A stretch of 64,000 nt of DNA from Mycolicibacterium peregrinum (GTDB lineage Bacteria > Actinomycetota > Actinomycetes > Mycobacteriales > Mycobacteriaceae). How positions within the stretch are numbered: the stretch's first letter is position 1; each line of letters starts with the position of its first letter. A program made the position numbers and the translations under genes. The stretch spans positions 124,001 through 188,000 of the forward strand of contig NZ_LZSO01000050.1 of NCBI RefSeq assembly GCF_001665785.1, written 5' to 3'. This document shows positions 50,644-59,091 of this stretch, in pieces. The notes below the pieces were generated by a model that did not search any database, had not been told where the DNA came from, and was given only the letters and a program-made list of their open reading frames with translations.

Positions 50644-51949
50644 CGATCCGCTGGGGCTCGAGGACTATGTTCCGTTCGGCCAGGTAGCGCTGACCGATGA
50701 GCAGCGCTGGCCCGGTCTGTCGGTGGCCGGACGGGAGCGACTGTCCGCCCTCGAACAGCACCCGCACGCACCGGCCTGGCGCCACCGGGTCGGGCACCGG
50801 CTCACCCCCGCCGAACAGCAAGCCGCCACCCGGCAACTGCCCCTTGATGATTGGCTGCCGCAACATCTCGCGCTGGCCCGCACCCTGCCCGCCTATCGCC
50901 GCCACACCGGCCCGCTGGACAGTCTCACCGACTTTCCGCTGATCGGGCGCGAAGACCTGGTCGATGACATCGCGGCGTTCGTCCCGCCCGGCGCCGACCT
51001 CAGTCGGATGCTGCACGGCACGAGCTCGGGCAGTACCGGCGCCGCCCTGGTGATGCCCGACGATCCGGACGAGTTGGCTCGCGGATTTCACTGGCTGCGC
51101 GGGCTGGTGGGCGCCGACTGGGAACCGGTGGACCATCGGGTGGCCTTGGTGCAGACGGTGTTTCAGCGGCAGGCCTTCACCTATACCTCGGTGATCCCGG
51201 GCTTCGACGAGGCGTTGATGGCCCGGCTGAACCTACATCCGGCCGCCTGGGCAGGTGGGGCTACGCAGCGCGACGCGTATCTACGGGATACCGATCCACA
51301 GGTGATCAGTGGGACACCCACCTCGTTGGAGGTGCTGCTCGATCCCGGCCTTGCCGCCGCATTGCAGCCGCTGGCGCTGATCTCCGGGGCGATGACACTG
51401 ACGGCGCCCTTACGCCGGGCCCTCGAGGCGGCCTACGACTGCCCGGTCCTCGACGTCTACGGCCTGCACGAGACCCGGCCCATCGCGGTGAGCGATGACG
51501 GCGGACCGTTCGTGGTGGCCGAACGCCGCGTGCACGTCGAGGTGCTCGGCGGTGAGGTCGTGGTGACGTGCGGCGAGAACCAGTTCCTGCCGCTGGTGCG
51601 CTACCGCACCAGTGACCATGCGCGGCTGGTCACCCATCGCGGCCGGCCCGCTCTTGCCGACCTGGAGGGCAGGGAGGCAACGGTTTTCGTGTCGGCGTCG
51701 GGAATCGCGGTGCCGTGCGTCGATCTCACCCAGCAGTTACAGGCGGCAGGCGCCCGCGGGTGGCGCGTCGATCAAGATGCGCAGGGTCGCGTCTCGGCGG
51801 TGATCGCGTCCGGCGACCGGCACCGGGTGGCCGAGGCGCTGGTTCTGCTCCTGGGGCAGCCCGTCGAGGTGACCCGCGTGGCGACGCTTGCCGAGCTGGG
51901 GCCCGGCAAGCCGCGCCGGTATTCCTCTGCTAGCGCGCCGACGCAGTGA
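50636..51949 (+). CDS. PaaK-like adenylate-forming enzyme
   Basis: A 437-residue member of the acyl/aryl-CoA synthetase (ANL) superfamily, closest in shape to phenylacetate-CoA ligases. The phosphate loop is GTSSGSTGAALV (residues about 128-139), A5-type motif DVYGLHETRPI, the ATP-ribose motif RYRTSDHARLV, and a terminal A10-like LAELGPGKPRRYS with the catalytic-type Lys. It would activate a carboxylate as an acyl-AMP. The acceptor (CoA, peptide or protein) is unknown, and no carrier protein is nearby. It is the last gene of the operon and overlaps the convergent LOG gene by 20 bases. Confidence 0.83.
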   Translation: MSDDPLGLEDYVPFGQVALTDEQRWPGLSVAGRERLSALEQHPHAPAWRHRVGHRLTPAEQQAATRQLPLDDWLPQHLALARTLPAYRRHTGPLDSLTDFPLIGREDLVDDIAAFVPPGADLSRMLHGTSSGSTGAALVMPDDPDELARGFHWLRGLVGADWEPVDHRVALVQTVFQRQAFTYTSVIPGFDEALMARLNLHPAAWAGGATQRDAYLRDTDPQVISGTPTSLEVLLDPGLAAALQPLALISGAMTLTAPLRRALEAAYDCPVLDVYGLHETRPIAVSDDGGPFVVAERRVHVEVLGGEVVVTCGENQFLPLVRYRTSDHARLVTHRGRPALADLEGREATVFVSASGIAVPCVDLTQQLQAAGARGWRVDQDAQGRVSAVIASGDRHRVAEALVLLLGQPVEVTRVATLAELGPGKPRRYSSASAPTQ

Positions 51950-52667
51950 TGAGTTCGACGGCTTCGGCCACGCTGTCGGTGCAGTGAAGCAGGGCCAGAT
52001 CGTTTTCGGAGATCTTTCCACCGGCCAGAACGGTGTTCCGAATCCAGTCGATCAGCCCCGACCAGTAGTCGACACCCAGCAGGATGATCGGAAACTCGGT
52101 GACCTTGTGGGTCTGCACCAGGGTCAACGCCTCGAACAGTTCGTCGAGCGTGCCGAATCCGCCCGGCAGGCACACGAAGGCCTGGGCATATTTGACGAAC
52201 ATGGTCTTGCGCACGAAGAAGTAGCGGAAGTTGATGCCGAGATCCACCCAGTGGTTGAGGCGCTGTTCGAAGAGCAATTCGATACCGAGCCCCACGGAGT
52301 AGCCGCCGGACTCGCTGGCGCCCCGGTTGGCCGCCTCCATCGAACCCGGACCGCCCCCGGTGATCACCGCGTAGCCCGCCCGCACCAGCGCGATACCCAG
52401 TTCTTCACCCAACCGGTACTCGGGTGAATGCGGTTCCGTGCGGGCCGACCCGAAAACGGTGACAGCCCTCGGCATTTCGGCGAGAGCGTCGAAACCGTCG
52501 ATGAACTCGCCCTGGATGCGCATCACCCGCCACGGATCGGTGTGCACCCAATCTGTGGGGCCGCGCCGGTCCAGCAGCCGCTGATCCGCAGTCGTGGTGG
52601 CACAGCGGTCACGGCGCAGTTGCACCGAACCGCTGATCTGAGGCCGGCTGTCGTCGTTCTCGCTCAT
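51930..52667 (-). CDS. LOG-family protein (TIGR00730)
   Basis: A 245-residue Rossmann-like protein of the lysine-decarboxylase-like/LOG family. Signatures are GGGPGSME (residues 104-111) and PGGFGTLDE (168-176). Members that are characterised are cytokinin-activating phosphoribohydrolases or pyrimidine/purine nucleotide 5'-monophosphate nucleosidases. In M. tuberculosis the LOG homologue Rv1205 makes cytokinin; this is a different, longer paralogue. It overlaps the methyltransferase gene upstream by four bases and converges on the adenylate-forming enzyme. Confidence 0.9.
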   Translation of the reverse strand: MSENDDSRPQISGSVQLRRDRCATTTADQRLLDRRGPTDWVHTDPWRVMRIQGEFIDGFDALAEMPRAVTVFGSARTEPHSPEYRLGEELGIALVRAGYAVITGGGPGSMEAANRGASESGGYSVGLGIELLFEQRLNHWVDLGINFRYFFVRKTMFVKYAQAFVCLPGGFGTLDELFEALTLVQTHKVTEFPIILLGVDYWSGLIDWIRNTVLAGGKISENDLALLHCTDSVAEAVELITASAR

Positions 52668-53305
52668 GCGGGCTTCACGCCCACGGTGATGGCGTCGGAG
52701 ATCGGCGTCCATACCGGCCGGTGTACCCGATGTTGTTCGGCGACGGTGAATCCGGCCGCCTCGAACAGCGCGCGCATCTCCTGCTCGGTGGGACTGTGCG
52801 CGGGTGCACCCAGGTCGGCCGACAACGCATGCAGCGGCAGGAAGGTGCGGCGCGGGCTCATCGTCGTCACCGCCACCATCCCCCCGGGCGCCAGCACCCG
52901 GAAGAACTCCGCGAGTGCGGCCGGCTGATCGAAGAAATGAAAAGCCGAGGTGGTCACCACCGCATCCAGGAAGCCGTCCTGGAAAGGCAGCTCCTCGGCG
53001 GGGGCCGACTTCCACCGCACGCGATCTGACCGCTTGCGCGCCTGGGCGAGCATGCCGTCAGACATGTCCAGGCCGTACACCTCATCGGGGAGTAGTTCAC
53101 GCTGGATGCGGTCGGCCAGGATGCCGGTACCGCAGGCGATGTCGGCAATCGCACGGGCACCGCGCTCCTGCAGTTGGGCTATCACCTCGTCCTGGGCGGG
53201 CCGGTACACCCACCGCTGGAGGCAGCCCTGGTCGTAGGCCGGTGCGGCAAAACTCCAGAAGCGCGTGATGGCGTCGTTGAATCCGCGGCGCTGTGTGGTG
53301 GTCAC
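52664..53305 (-). CDS. Class I SAM-dependent methyltransferase
   Basis: A 213-residue methyltransferase. SAM motif I is AIADIACGTGILADRI (residues about 50-65), motif II YGLDMSDGMLAQARK, and the post-motif FLDAVVTTSAFHFFDQPAAL. The family includes UbiE/COQ5-like small-molecule methylases; the substrate is unknown. The GTG at 53305 follows TACACT (53313-53318) by 7 bases, so it is probably leaderless. The upstream in-frame region overlaps the next gene's end and is arginine-rich, so it is excluded. It is coupled to the LOG gene by an ATGA overlap. Confidence 0.88.
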   Translation of the reverse strand: MTTTQRRGFNDAITRFWSFAAPAYDQGCLQRWVYRPAQDEVIAQLQERGARAIADIACGTGILADRIQRELLPDEVYGLDMSDGMLAQARKRSDRVRWKSAPAEELPFQDGFLDAVVTTSAFHFFDQPAALAEFFRVLAPGGMVAVTTMSPRRTFLPLHALSADLGAPAHSPTEQEMRALFEAAGFTVAEQHRVHRPVWTPISDAITVGVKPA

Positions 53306-53312
53306 CGGCCCG

Positions 53313-53318
53313 AGTGTA
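53313..53318 (-). promoter_or_regulatory. -10 box TACACT, leaderless start of methyltransferase
   Basis: TACACT on the minus strand is followed by 7 bases and the GTG at 53305. Confidence 0.5.
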
Positions 53319-53324
53319 GGTCGG

Positions 53325-54245
53325 CTACGACGGTGCCTCCACGCAGTAGACCCGAGCCGGCTCGGGGAAGGCCGCCGCATTCGCGCCGGAATCACACACC
53401 GAGGTGTCCGTCGATCCGTCGACCCGCTTGACGATCTTCGTGACAGCGTTCGGGTCGGAGCATTCCACCGGGGTGACGCGATTGCTCGCTTCGTCGACGT
53501 CGAAGCACTCGCCCTCCGCGACATCCAGGATGAAGCAATAGGTCAGGGACTCGGTGGTGAGCACCGCATAGTTCGAGTCGTCCCGTTCGCCGTCCGGGCA
53601 GGTCGCGGATCCGCCCCCTTTGGAAGCCAACTCGTAGACGGCCTCCGCGTCGCTGCAGCTGACCGGCGTGAGGTTCATGTCCGCCTTGTCGTACTGATCG
53701 CCGGTGATGCAATCTCCCACCGTCAGACCATCCGACCCCGAGGACCGGGAACCTGAGATCGAGCTCGATTCCGACGTGCGTGACGCCATCCGCCCTGCCA
53801 ATCCCAACAGACCGAGCACCAGCAGAATCACACCGATAACGATCATGGCCGTGCCGGACTTCTTGGGTGGGGCGCCGTAGGCCGGTGGGTAGCCGGGCTG
53901 TTGCGGGTAGCCCTGTTGTGGGTAGCCGGGCTGTTGCGGGTAACCCGGCTGCGGGTAGCCCTGTTGCGGGTAACCCGGCTGCGGGTAGCCCTGTTGCGGG
54001 TAACCCGGTTGTGGGTAGCCGGGCTGTTGCGGGTAACCCGGCTGCGGATAGCCCTGCGGGTAACCAGGTTGCGGATAAGCGCCCGGCGGATATCCGGGCT
54101 GGCCGGCCGGCTTCGAGGATGAGGAGCGCCGAACCAGACCGAGGATGAGCAGCAGCAGCCCCAAACCGGGGATCAGCAGCGTGCCAAGGACAGCGCCCGC
54201 GGAATACGCGGCGCTTCCGGCGGCGGCCAATGTGTGCACGTCCAT
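53325..54245 (-). CDS. PGYPQ-repeat membrane protein with two LppU-like domains
   Basis: A 306-residue membrane protein. Helix 1 (VLGTLLIPGLGLLLLILGLV) is near residue 18. Residues 48-120 are a proline/tyrosine/glutamine repeat (PGYPQ and QQGYPQ units). Helix 2 (AMIVIGVILLVLGLLGLAG) is near 135. The extracellular part has two related cysteine-containing halves: GDCITGDQYDKADMNLTPVSCS and GECFDVDEASNRVTPVECS, each resembling an LppU/SCO3897 domain. Tail-like Pro-Tyr-Gln repeats often occupy the cytosol and mediate assembly. The start is the ATG at 54245. The longer open frame upstream of it overlaps the MFS gene out of frame. Confidence 0.85.
   Translation of the reverse strand: MDVHTLAAAGSAAYSAGAVLGTLLIPGLGLLLLILGLVRRSSSSKPAGQPGYPPGAYPQPGYPQGYPQPGYPQQPGYPQPGYPQQGYPQPGYPQQGYPQPGYPQQPGYPQQGYPQQPGYPPAYGAPPKKSGTAMIVIGVILLVLGLLGLAGRMASRTSESSSISGSRSSGSDGLTVGDCITGDQYDKADMNLTPVSCSDAEAVYELASKGGGSATCPDGERDDSNYAVLTTESLTYCFILDVAEGECFDVDEASNRVTPVECSDPNAVTKIVKRVDGSTDTSVCDSGANAAAFPEPARVYCVEAPS
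53888..54089 (-). repeat. In-frame tandem repeat coding PGYPQ/QQGYPQ units
   Basis: About 200 bases of degenerate 15-base units inside the membrane protein gene. They include one exact 30-base direct duplication (53941-53970 equals 53971-54000). The unit length is a multiple of three, so copy-number change would alter protein length without a frameshift. Confidence 0.9.
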
Positions 54246-54297
54246 GGCGGCGAGTATTTCACGACGGGCGAGCAAAAAACGTTTGCCGACCGGACCG

Positions 54298-54346
54298 CTC
54301 AGGCCTCGTTGTCGGCTCCAGCCTCTCAGGCCTCGTTGTCGGCTCC
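54298..54346 (-). repeat. 27-base-period duplication of the MFS 3' end including its stop codon
   Basis: The 22 bases at 54298-54319 recur exactly at 54325-54346, with period 27. On the minus strand this duplicates the last eight codons plus stop of the MFS gene (EAGADNEA then TGA), in frame, with one base difference in the 5-base linker. The second copy lies just after the first stop. Confidence 0.9.
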
Positions 54347-56089
54347 GGCCTCCGTGCCATAGCGGCCCGCGCTGAACATCGACGCCACCGCGCCGATCAC
54401 CATCATCACCGCCGCGGCGGTGAACACCACCGTCAGGCCGGAATGGAACGGCTCGGTGATCAGCTGCGGGAAGAACGTCTGTCCGGTGATCACGTCCGCG
54501 TTCACGCCCGGCTGGTGCAGCGCGTCGTAAGGCGCGAGGAGCTCGGCCATCGGGTTGTAGCCGAGGAAGGCCGCGAACAGGCTGCCGACCGGGGGAAGGT
54601 TGGCCACATCGTGGGCCACCGAGGCCGAAACACCTTGCTGTGTCAGGCCGGTGGTCAATGCCGCGGGCAGCGTGTTGGCCAGCCCGACGATCATCAGCGA
54701 GAAGAAGATGCCGATTGACAGCGAGTTGCCTGCGTTGAAGAACGTGGACCGCACGCCGGAGGCCGCACCGCGCTGACCGGCCGGCACGCTCGACATGATG
54801 GCCGCGGTGTTGGGGGCGGTGAAGATGCCGCCGCCGAGTCCGTTGAGGAACACCAGGATGGCGAACACCCAGTAGTCGAAGTTGACCGGGATGAGCAGGA
54901 GCGCCACGAAGGTGGCCGCCATCAGCAGCATGCCGCCGACGGTCAGCGGTCGCGCGCCGATGCGGTCGGACAGCGATCCGGCGATCGGCGCGGCGACCAG
55001 AAACCCGACGGTGACCGGCAGTAGGTAGATGCCGGCCCACAGCGGGGTGGACTCGAAGCTGTAGCCGTGCAGCGGCAACCAGATGCCCTGCAGCCAGATG
55101 ATGAGCATGAACTGCAGCCCGCCGCGTCCGACCGAGGACATCAGCCCGGCGAGGTTGCCCATCCCGAACGCCGCCGATTTGAACAACCGGATGTCGACCA
55201 TCGGCGACGCCACCTTCAACTCGACGACGCAGAACGCCACCAGCAGCAGCAGGCCCACGACGATGGAGCCCAGCACCCACGGACTGGTCCAACCGGTGGT
55301 CGAATCACCGTAGGGCTGGATGCCATAGGTGATACCGATCAGCAGCACGGTCAGGCCCAGCCCGAACGTCAGTGTGCCGGCCCAGTCCAGCCGTCCGGCG
55401 GTGCGGACGCCGAGTTCCTTGAGTGAGCGGTAGCTCCAGATCGTGCCGAGGATCCCGATCGGCACACCCACCCAGAACACGGCCTTCCAGTGCCACTCAG
55501 AAAGGAAGCCGCCGATCAGCAGCCCCAGGAACGACCCGGCAACGGCGGCCACCATGTTGGTGCCCAATGCCATGCCGCGCTGGTTGGCCGGGAAGGCGTC
55601 GGTGAGGATGGCCGACGACGATGCCATCAGCATGGCCCCGCCCACACCCTGGACCACGCGCCAACCGATCAGCCACACCGCGCCGCCACCGAGTTGGAAC
55701 GGGTCGAAGGACAGCGCGATCGCGGCCACGGTGAAGACCACGAAACCGAGGTTGTAGATGCGCACCCGGCCGTACATGTCGCCGAGACGCCCGAACGGCA
55801 CGACGAGCACCGCGGTCACCACCAGGTAGCCCATCAGCATCCACAGCAGGTAGCTGACGTTGCCGGGGGCGAGTGGGTTCAACCCGATGCCGCGGAAGAT
55901 CGCCGGCAGCGAGATCAGCACGATCGAGGCGTTGATGGAGGCAAGCAGGATGCCCAACGTCGTGTTGGACAGCACCACCCACTTGTAGAAGGGGTGGTCG
56001 TGATCCATCCGTTTGCGCCGGTCGGCGGTCTCGGCCTCGGCGGCGTCGCCCTCGCCGGGCGGGCTGCTGAGTTCAGCGTCAGTCGTCAT
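54326..56089 (-). CDS. MFS drug/efflux transporter, DHA2 family (14 helices)
   Basis: A 587-residue proton-coupled exporter of the EmrB/QacA group. The first helix region is SNTTLGILLASINASIVLISLP. The loop motif A appears as GRLGDMYGRVRIYNLGF, and motif C-like VGGAMLMASSSAILTDAFPANQRG follows. About 14 helices are visible. A hydrophilic loop of about 70 residues lies before the last helix (NLPPVGSLFAAFLGYNPMAEL to FFPQLITEPFH). The substrate cannot be told from sequence. The ATG at 56089 begins a hydrophilic 30-residue head. The stop is followed by an exact in-frame duplicate of the last codons and stop. Confidence 0.92.
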   Translation of the reverse strand: MTTDAELSSPPGEGDAAEAETADRRKRMDHDHPFYKWVVLSNTTLGILLASINASIVLISLPAIFRGIGLNPLAPGNVSYLLWMLMGYLVVTAVLVVPFGRLGDMYGRVRIYNLGFVVFTVAAIALSFDPFQLGGGAVWLIGWRVVQGVGGAMLMASSSAILTDAFPANQRGMALGTNMVAAVAGSFLGLLIGGFLSEWHWKAVFWVGVPIGILGTIWSYRSLKELGVRTAGRLDWAGTLTFGLGLTVLLIGITYGIQPYGDSTTGWTSPWVLGSIVVGLLLLVAFCVVELKVASPMVDIRLFKSAAFGMGNLAGLMSSVGRGGLQFMLIIWLQGIWLPLHGYSFESTPLWAGIYLLPVTVGFLVAAPIAGSLSDRIGARPLTVGGMLLMAATFVALLLIPVNFDYWVFAILVFLNGLGGGIFTAPNTAAIMSSVPAGQRGAASGVRSTFFNAGNSLSIGIFFSLMIVGLANTLPAALTTGLTQQGVSASVAHDVANLPPVGSLFAAFLGYNPMAELLAPYDALHQPGVNADVITGQTFFPQLITEPFHSGLTVVFTAAAVMMVIGAVASMFSAGRYGTEAGADNEA

Positions 56090-56497
56090 CTCGTGTTCGC
56101 ATCTCGTATCGCATCAAGGGTTATATCCGGGGCCGGCGGTCGACCCGAAACATGCAAAACACATATATTAGCTATGCAAATCAAGCCTGGGCAACCCGAA
56201 ACGTCGATCCGCCTCCCGACTGCGTCGGCTTCGACGTCAGGGGCGCGCCGGCGCGCTCAGACCAGCCCTGGCGTCAGCCGCACTTACCCACCCTCCATCC
56301 GAGCTGTGACAAACGTGCAGCGTCCCACGCGCGACGTCGCCGAGAGACACCACGCATTCACTGCTCGATTTGGAGGAACACTTCCGCCCGGTGCCCGCCC
56401 TCGCCCGAGCAGAGAGGACGCTGATGACCCACATCGGCCTGCGCGTGGCGTTTCCTGTCAATTGACTGCGCCGGTTCCCCCGGCCCCCGGTCTGCGC
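56090..56497. other. Intergenic region MFS / thiC with an AT-rich patch and ATGCAAA repeats
   Basis: A stretch of about 400 bases between divergent genes. ATGCAAA occurs twice (56152-56158 and 56174-56180), 22 bases apart, flanking ACACATATATTAGCT, an AT-rich patch that stands out in this GC-rich DNA. It is a plausible regulator site or promoter for the MFS gene. From 56190 to 56490 I see no gene; open frames there are arginine/proline-rich and run against the riboswitch. Confidence 0.5.
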
Positions 56498-56503
56498 TAG
56501 GTT
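56498..56503 (+). promoter_or_regulatory. -10 box TAGGTT of the thiC operon
   Basis: TAGGTT precedes the TPP riboswitch by about 10-15 bases, the right place for a promoter transcribing the aptamer. Confidence 0.5.
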
Positions 56504-56514
56504 GGGCCCTGCAA

Positions 56515-56606
56515 ACCACACACGCGGGAGTGCGCACGAGCGCACTGAGAGGACGGGTACGCCCGTCGACCGTAGGAACCTGACCGGGTAATGCCGGCGT
56601 AGGGAG
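56515..56606 (+). promoter_or_regulatory. TPP riboswitch (THI element)
   Basis: A thiamine pyrophosphate aptamer upstream of thiC. The conserved CTGAGA core is at 56545-56550. The second conserved arm reads ACCTGACCGGGTAATGCCGG (56578-56597) followed by GCGTAGGGAG. The ribosome site AGGGAG (56601-56606) is part of the closing region, so ligand binding probably blocks translation of thiC. Confidence 0.93.
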
Positions 56607-56612
56607 ATGAAA

Positions 56613-58250
56613 ATGAGTAGTAGCGTTTTTGTTGACGGCACTGTCGACGCATCTGTGACCACCGGTCCGATCACCGGAAGCACCAAGGTCTATCGCGAGA
56701 TCCACCATGACGGCACGACGATGCGCGTGCCGTTTCGCCGGGTGAACCTGACCAACTCCGAACATCTCGACCTGTACGACACCTCAGGCCCGTACACCGA
56801 CGACGACGCGGTGATCGACCTGAACTCCGGCCTGCCGTCACGGCCCGGGATACACAAAGACCGCGGCACCCAGTTGCAGCGGGCTCGCGCCGGGGAGATC
56901 ACCGCCGAGATGGCGTATATCGCTGAACGCGAAGGCGTTTCACCTGAGCTCGTGCGCGACGAGGTTGCCCGCGGCCGCGCGGTGATCCCGGCCAACCACA
57001 ACCACCCCGAGGCCGAGCCGATGATCATCGGCAAGGCGTTCGGCGTGAAAGTCAATGCCAATATCGGCAATTCGGCCGTCACGTCCTCGATCGGCGAGGA
57101 GGTCGACAAGATGGTGTGGGCCACCCGGTGGGGTGCCGACACGATCATGGACCTGTCGACCGGCAAGGACATCCATCAGACGCGGGAGTGGATTCTGCGT
57201 AACTCCCCGGTTCCGGTGGGGACCGTACCGATCTACCAGGCGCTGGAGAAGGTCAATGGCGACCCGACCAAGTTGACGTGGGAGATGTACCGCGACAACG
57301 TGATCGAGCAGTGCGAGCAGGGTGTCGATTATATGACCGTCCATGCGGGCGTGCTGTTGCGCTACATCCCGCTGACAGTCAAGCGCGTCACCGGCATCGT
57401 TTCCCGTGGCGGGTCGATCATGGCGGCCTGGTGCCTGGCGCACCACACCGAGTCGTTCCTGTACACCCGCTTCGAGGAACTGTGCGAGATCCTGGCCCGC
57501 TACGACGTGACCTTCTCACTGGGCGACGGGCTGCGCCCCGGGTCGATCGCCGACGCCAACGACGAGGCCCAGTTCGCCGAGCTGCGCACCCTGGGCGAGC
57601 TCACCAAGATCGCCAAATCCCATGGCGTGCAGGTGATGATCGAAGGGCCCGGCCACGTTCCGATGCACAAGATCGTCGAGAACGTGCGACTGGAAGAGGA
57701 GTGGTGCGAGGAAGCACCGTTCTACACGCTCGGCCCGCTGGCCACCGATATCGCTCCGGCGTATGACCACATCACCTCGGCGATCGGGGCGGCCATCATC
57801 GCCCAGGCCGGTACCGCGATGCTGTGTTACGTCACCCCCAAGGAGCACCTCGGCCTCCCGGACCGCAAGGACGTCAAGGACGGCGTCATCGCCTACAAGA
57901 TCGCCGCCCACGCCGGCGACCTCGCCAAGGGGCACCCCCGCGCTCAGCAGCGCGACGACGCACTCTCCAAGGCGCGCTTCGAGTTCCGCTGGCACGACCA
58001 GTTCGCGCTGTCGCTGGATCCCGACACCGCGCGTGAGTTCCACGATGAGACGCTGCCCGCCGAACCGGCCAAGACCGCGCACTTCTGCTCGATGTGTGGT
58101 CCCAAGTTCTGCTCGATGCGCATCACCCAGGACATCCGCGATGCCTACCCGGACGGGGTGGCCCCGGAGGATATCGAGCGCGGCATGGCCGAGAAATCCC
58201 AGGAGTTCGCCGACAACGGCAACCGCGTCTATCTACCCTTGACCACGTGA
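56613..58250 (+). CDS. thiC: Phosphomethylpyrimidine synthase ThiC
   Basis: A 545-residue radical-SAM enzyme that converts aminoimidazole ribotide to hydroxymethylpyrimidine phosphate for thiamine. Landmarks are MRVPFRRVNLTNS near residue 32, NHNHPEAEPMIIGKAF, the barrel core MEGPGHVPMHKI-type motif (IEGPGHVPMHKI) and the C-terminal iron-sulfur motif CSMCGPKFC (Cys492, Cys495, Cys500). I start at the ATG 56613, six bases after the AGGGAG site; the ATG at 56607 abuts that site and is less suitable. It is controlled by the TPP riboswitch and followed by thiD after 7 bases (Rv0423c-Rv0422c). Confidence 0.97.
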   Translation: MSSSVFVDGTVDASVTTGPITGSTKVYREIHHDGTTMRVPFRRVNLTNSEHLDLYDTSGPYTDDDAVIDLNSGLPSRPGIHKDRGTQLQRARAGEITAEMAYIAEREGVSPELVRDEVARGRAVIPANHNHPEAEPMIIGKAFGVKVNANIGNSAVTSSIGEEVDKMVWATRWGADTIMDLSTGKDIHQTREWILRNSPVPVGTVPIYQALEKVNGDPTKLTWEMYRDNVIEQCEQGVDYMTVHAGVLLRYIPLTVKRVTGIVSRGGSIMAAWCLAHHTESFLYTRFEELCEILARYDVTFSLGDGLRPGSIADANDEAQFAELRTLGELTKIAKSHGVQVMIEGPGHVPMHKIVENVRLEEEWCEEAPFYTLGPLATDIAPAYDHITSAIGAAIIAQAGTAMLCYVTPKEHLGLPDRKDVKDGVIAYKIAAHAGDLAKGHPRAQQRDDALSKARFEFRWHDQFALSLDPDTAREFHDETLPAEPAKTAHFCSMCGPKFCSMRITQDIRDAYPDGVAPEDIERGMAEKSQEFADNGNRVYLPLTT

Positions 58251-58257
58251 GGCCGAA

Positions 58258-59091
58258 GTGAACTTCTTGCCGTTGACCCCTGCGGGCGAGACCCCGCTGC
58301 GGGTGATGACCATCGCCGGGTCGGATTCCGGCGGTGGTGCCGGGATCCAGGCCGACATGCGGACCTTCGCCATGCTCGGCCTGCACGGCTGTGTCGCGCT
58401 GACGGCTGTGACTGTGCAGAACTCGGTGGGCGTCAAAGGTTTTCACGAGATTCCGCTCGACGTGGTGGCCGGTCAGATCTCAGCCGTCACCTCGGATATC
58501 GGCATCCAGGCAGCCAAGACCGGCATGTTGGCGTCCTCGGAGATCATCACCACCATCGCCGAGACGTGGCGGGCTGAGGCGTTGGGAGCGGTGCCCCTGG
58601 TCGTCGACCCGGTGTGCGCCTCGATGCACGGTGATCCGCTTTTGCACCACAGCGCCCTGGACGCGCTGCGCACCGAGCTGTTCCCGCTGGCCACGCTGGT
58701 CACCCCGAACCTCGACGAGGTCCGGCTGCTCGTCGACATCGAGGTCGTCGACGACGCCTCGCAGCGGGACGCGGCGCGCGCACTGCACGCGCTCGGTCCG
58801 CAGTGGGCACTGGTCAAGGGCGGGCACCTGCGCTCGTCGTCGGCCAGTCCGGATCTGCTGTTCGACGGCACGGAGTTCCACGAATTCGCAGCGCCGCGGA
58901 TCGATACCGGCAATGACCACGGGGCCGGCGACACCTTGGCCGCGGCGACAGCTTGCGCACTGGCACACGGCTATTTGGTTCCGCAGGCGGTGGAGTTCGG
59001 CAAGGCCTGGGTGACCGAATGTATTCGGGCCAACTATCCGCTGGGCCACGGCCACGGCCCGGTGAACGCCTTGTTCCGGTTGCAGCCGTGA
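58258..59091 (+). CDS. thiD: Hydroxymethylpyrimidine / phosphomethylpyrimidine kinase ThiD
   Basis: A 277-residue ribokinase-fold enzyme that phosphorylates the pyrimidine precursor of thiamine twice. Motifs are VMTIAGSDSGGGAGIQADMRTF (residues 16-37), AVTVQNSVGV, VVDPVCASMHG, TPNLDEVRLL, and GAGDTLAAATA, where the catalytic Asp lies in the anion-hole loop. The GTG at 58258 is seven bases after the thiC stop. It overlaps the hydrolase gene by four bases (GTGA). Confidence 0.96.
   Translation: MNFLPLTPAGETPLRVMTIAGSDSGGGAGIQADMRTFAMLGLHGCVALTAVTVQNSVGVKGFHEIPLDVVAGQISAVTSDIGIQAAKTGMLASSEIITTIAETWRAEALGAVPLVVDPVCASMHGDPLLHHSALDALRTELFPLATLVTPNLDEVRLLVDIEVVDDASQRDAARALHALGPQWALVKGGHLRSSSASPDLLFDGTEFHEFAAPRIDTGNDHGAGDTLAAATACALAHGYLVPQAVEFGKAWVTECIRANYPLGHGHGPVNALFRLQP

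Noticed and set aside
53888..54089. Repeats that at first glance suggest a CRISPR array
   Set aside because: Units are contiguous 15-base codon repeats inside one reading frame, with no spacers and no cas genes nearby.
54246..55292. Long in-frame extension upstream of the PGYPQ membrane protein
   Set aside because: It overlaps the MFS gene in another frame and is arginine-rich; the ATG at 54245 begins the hydrophobic head.
56237..56686. A 149-codon minus-strand frame over the thiC leader
   Set aside because: It runs through the TPP riboswitch and the thiC start and has no recognisable domain.
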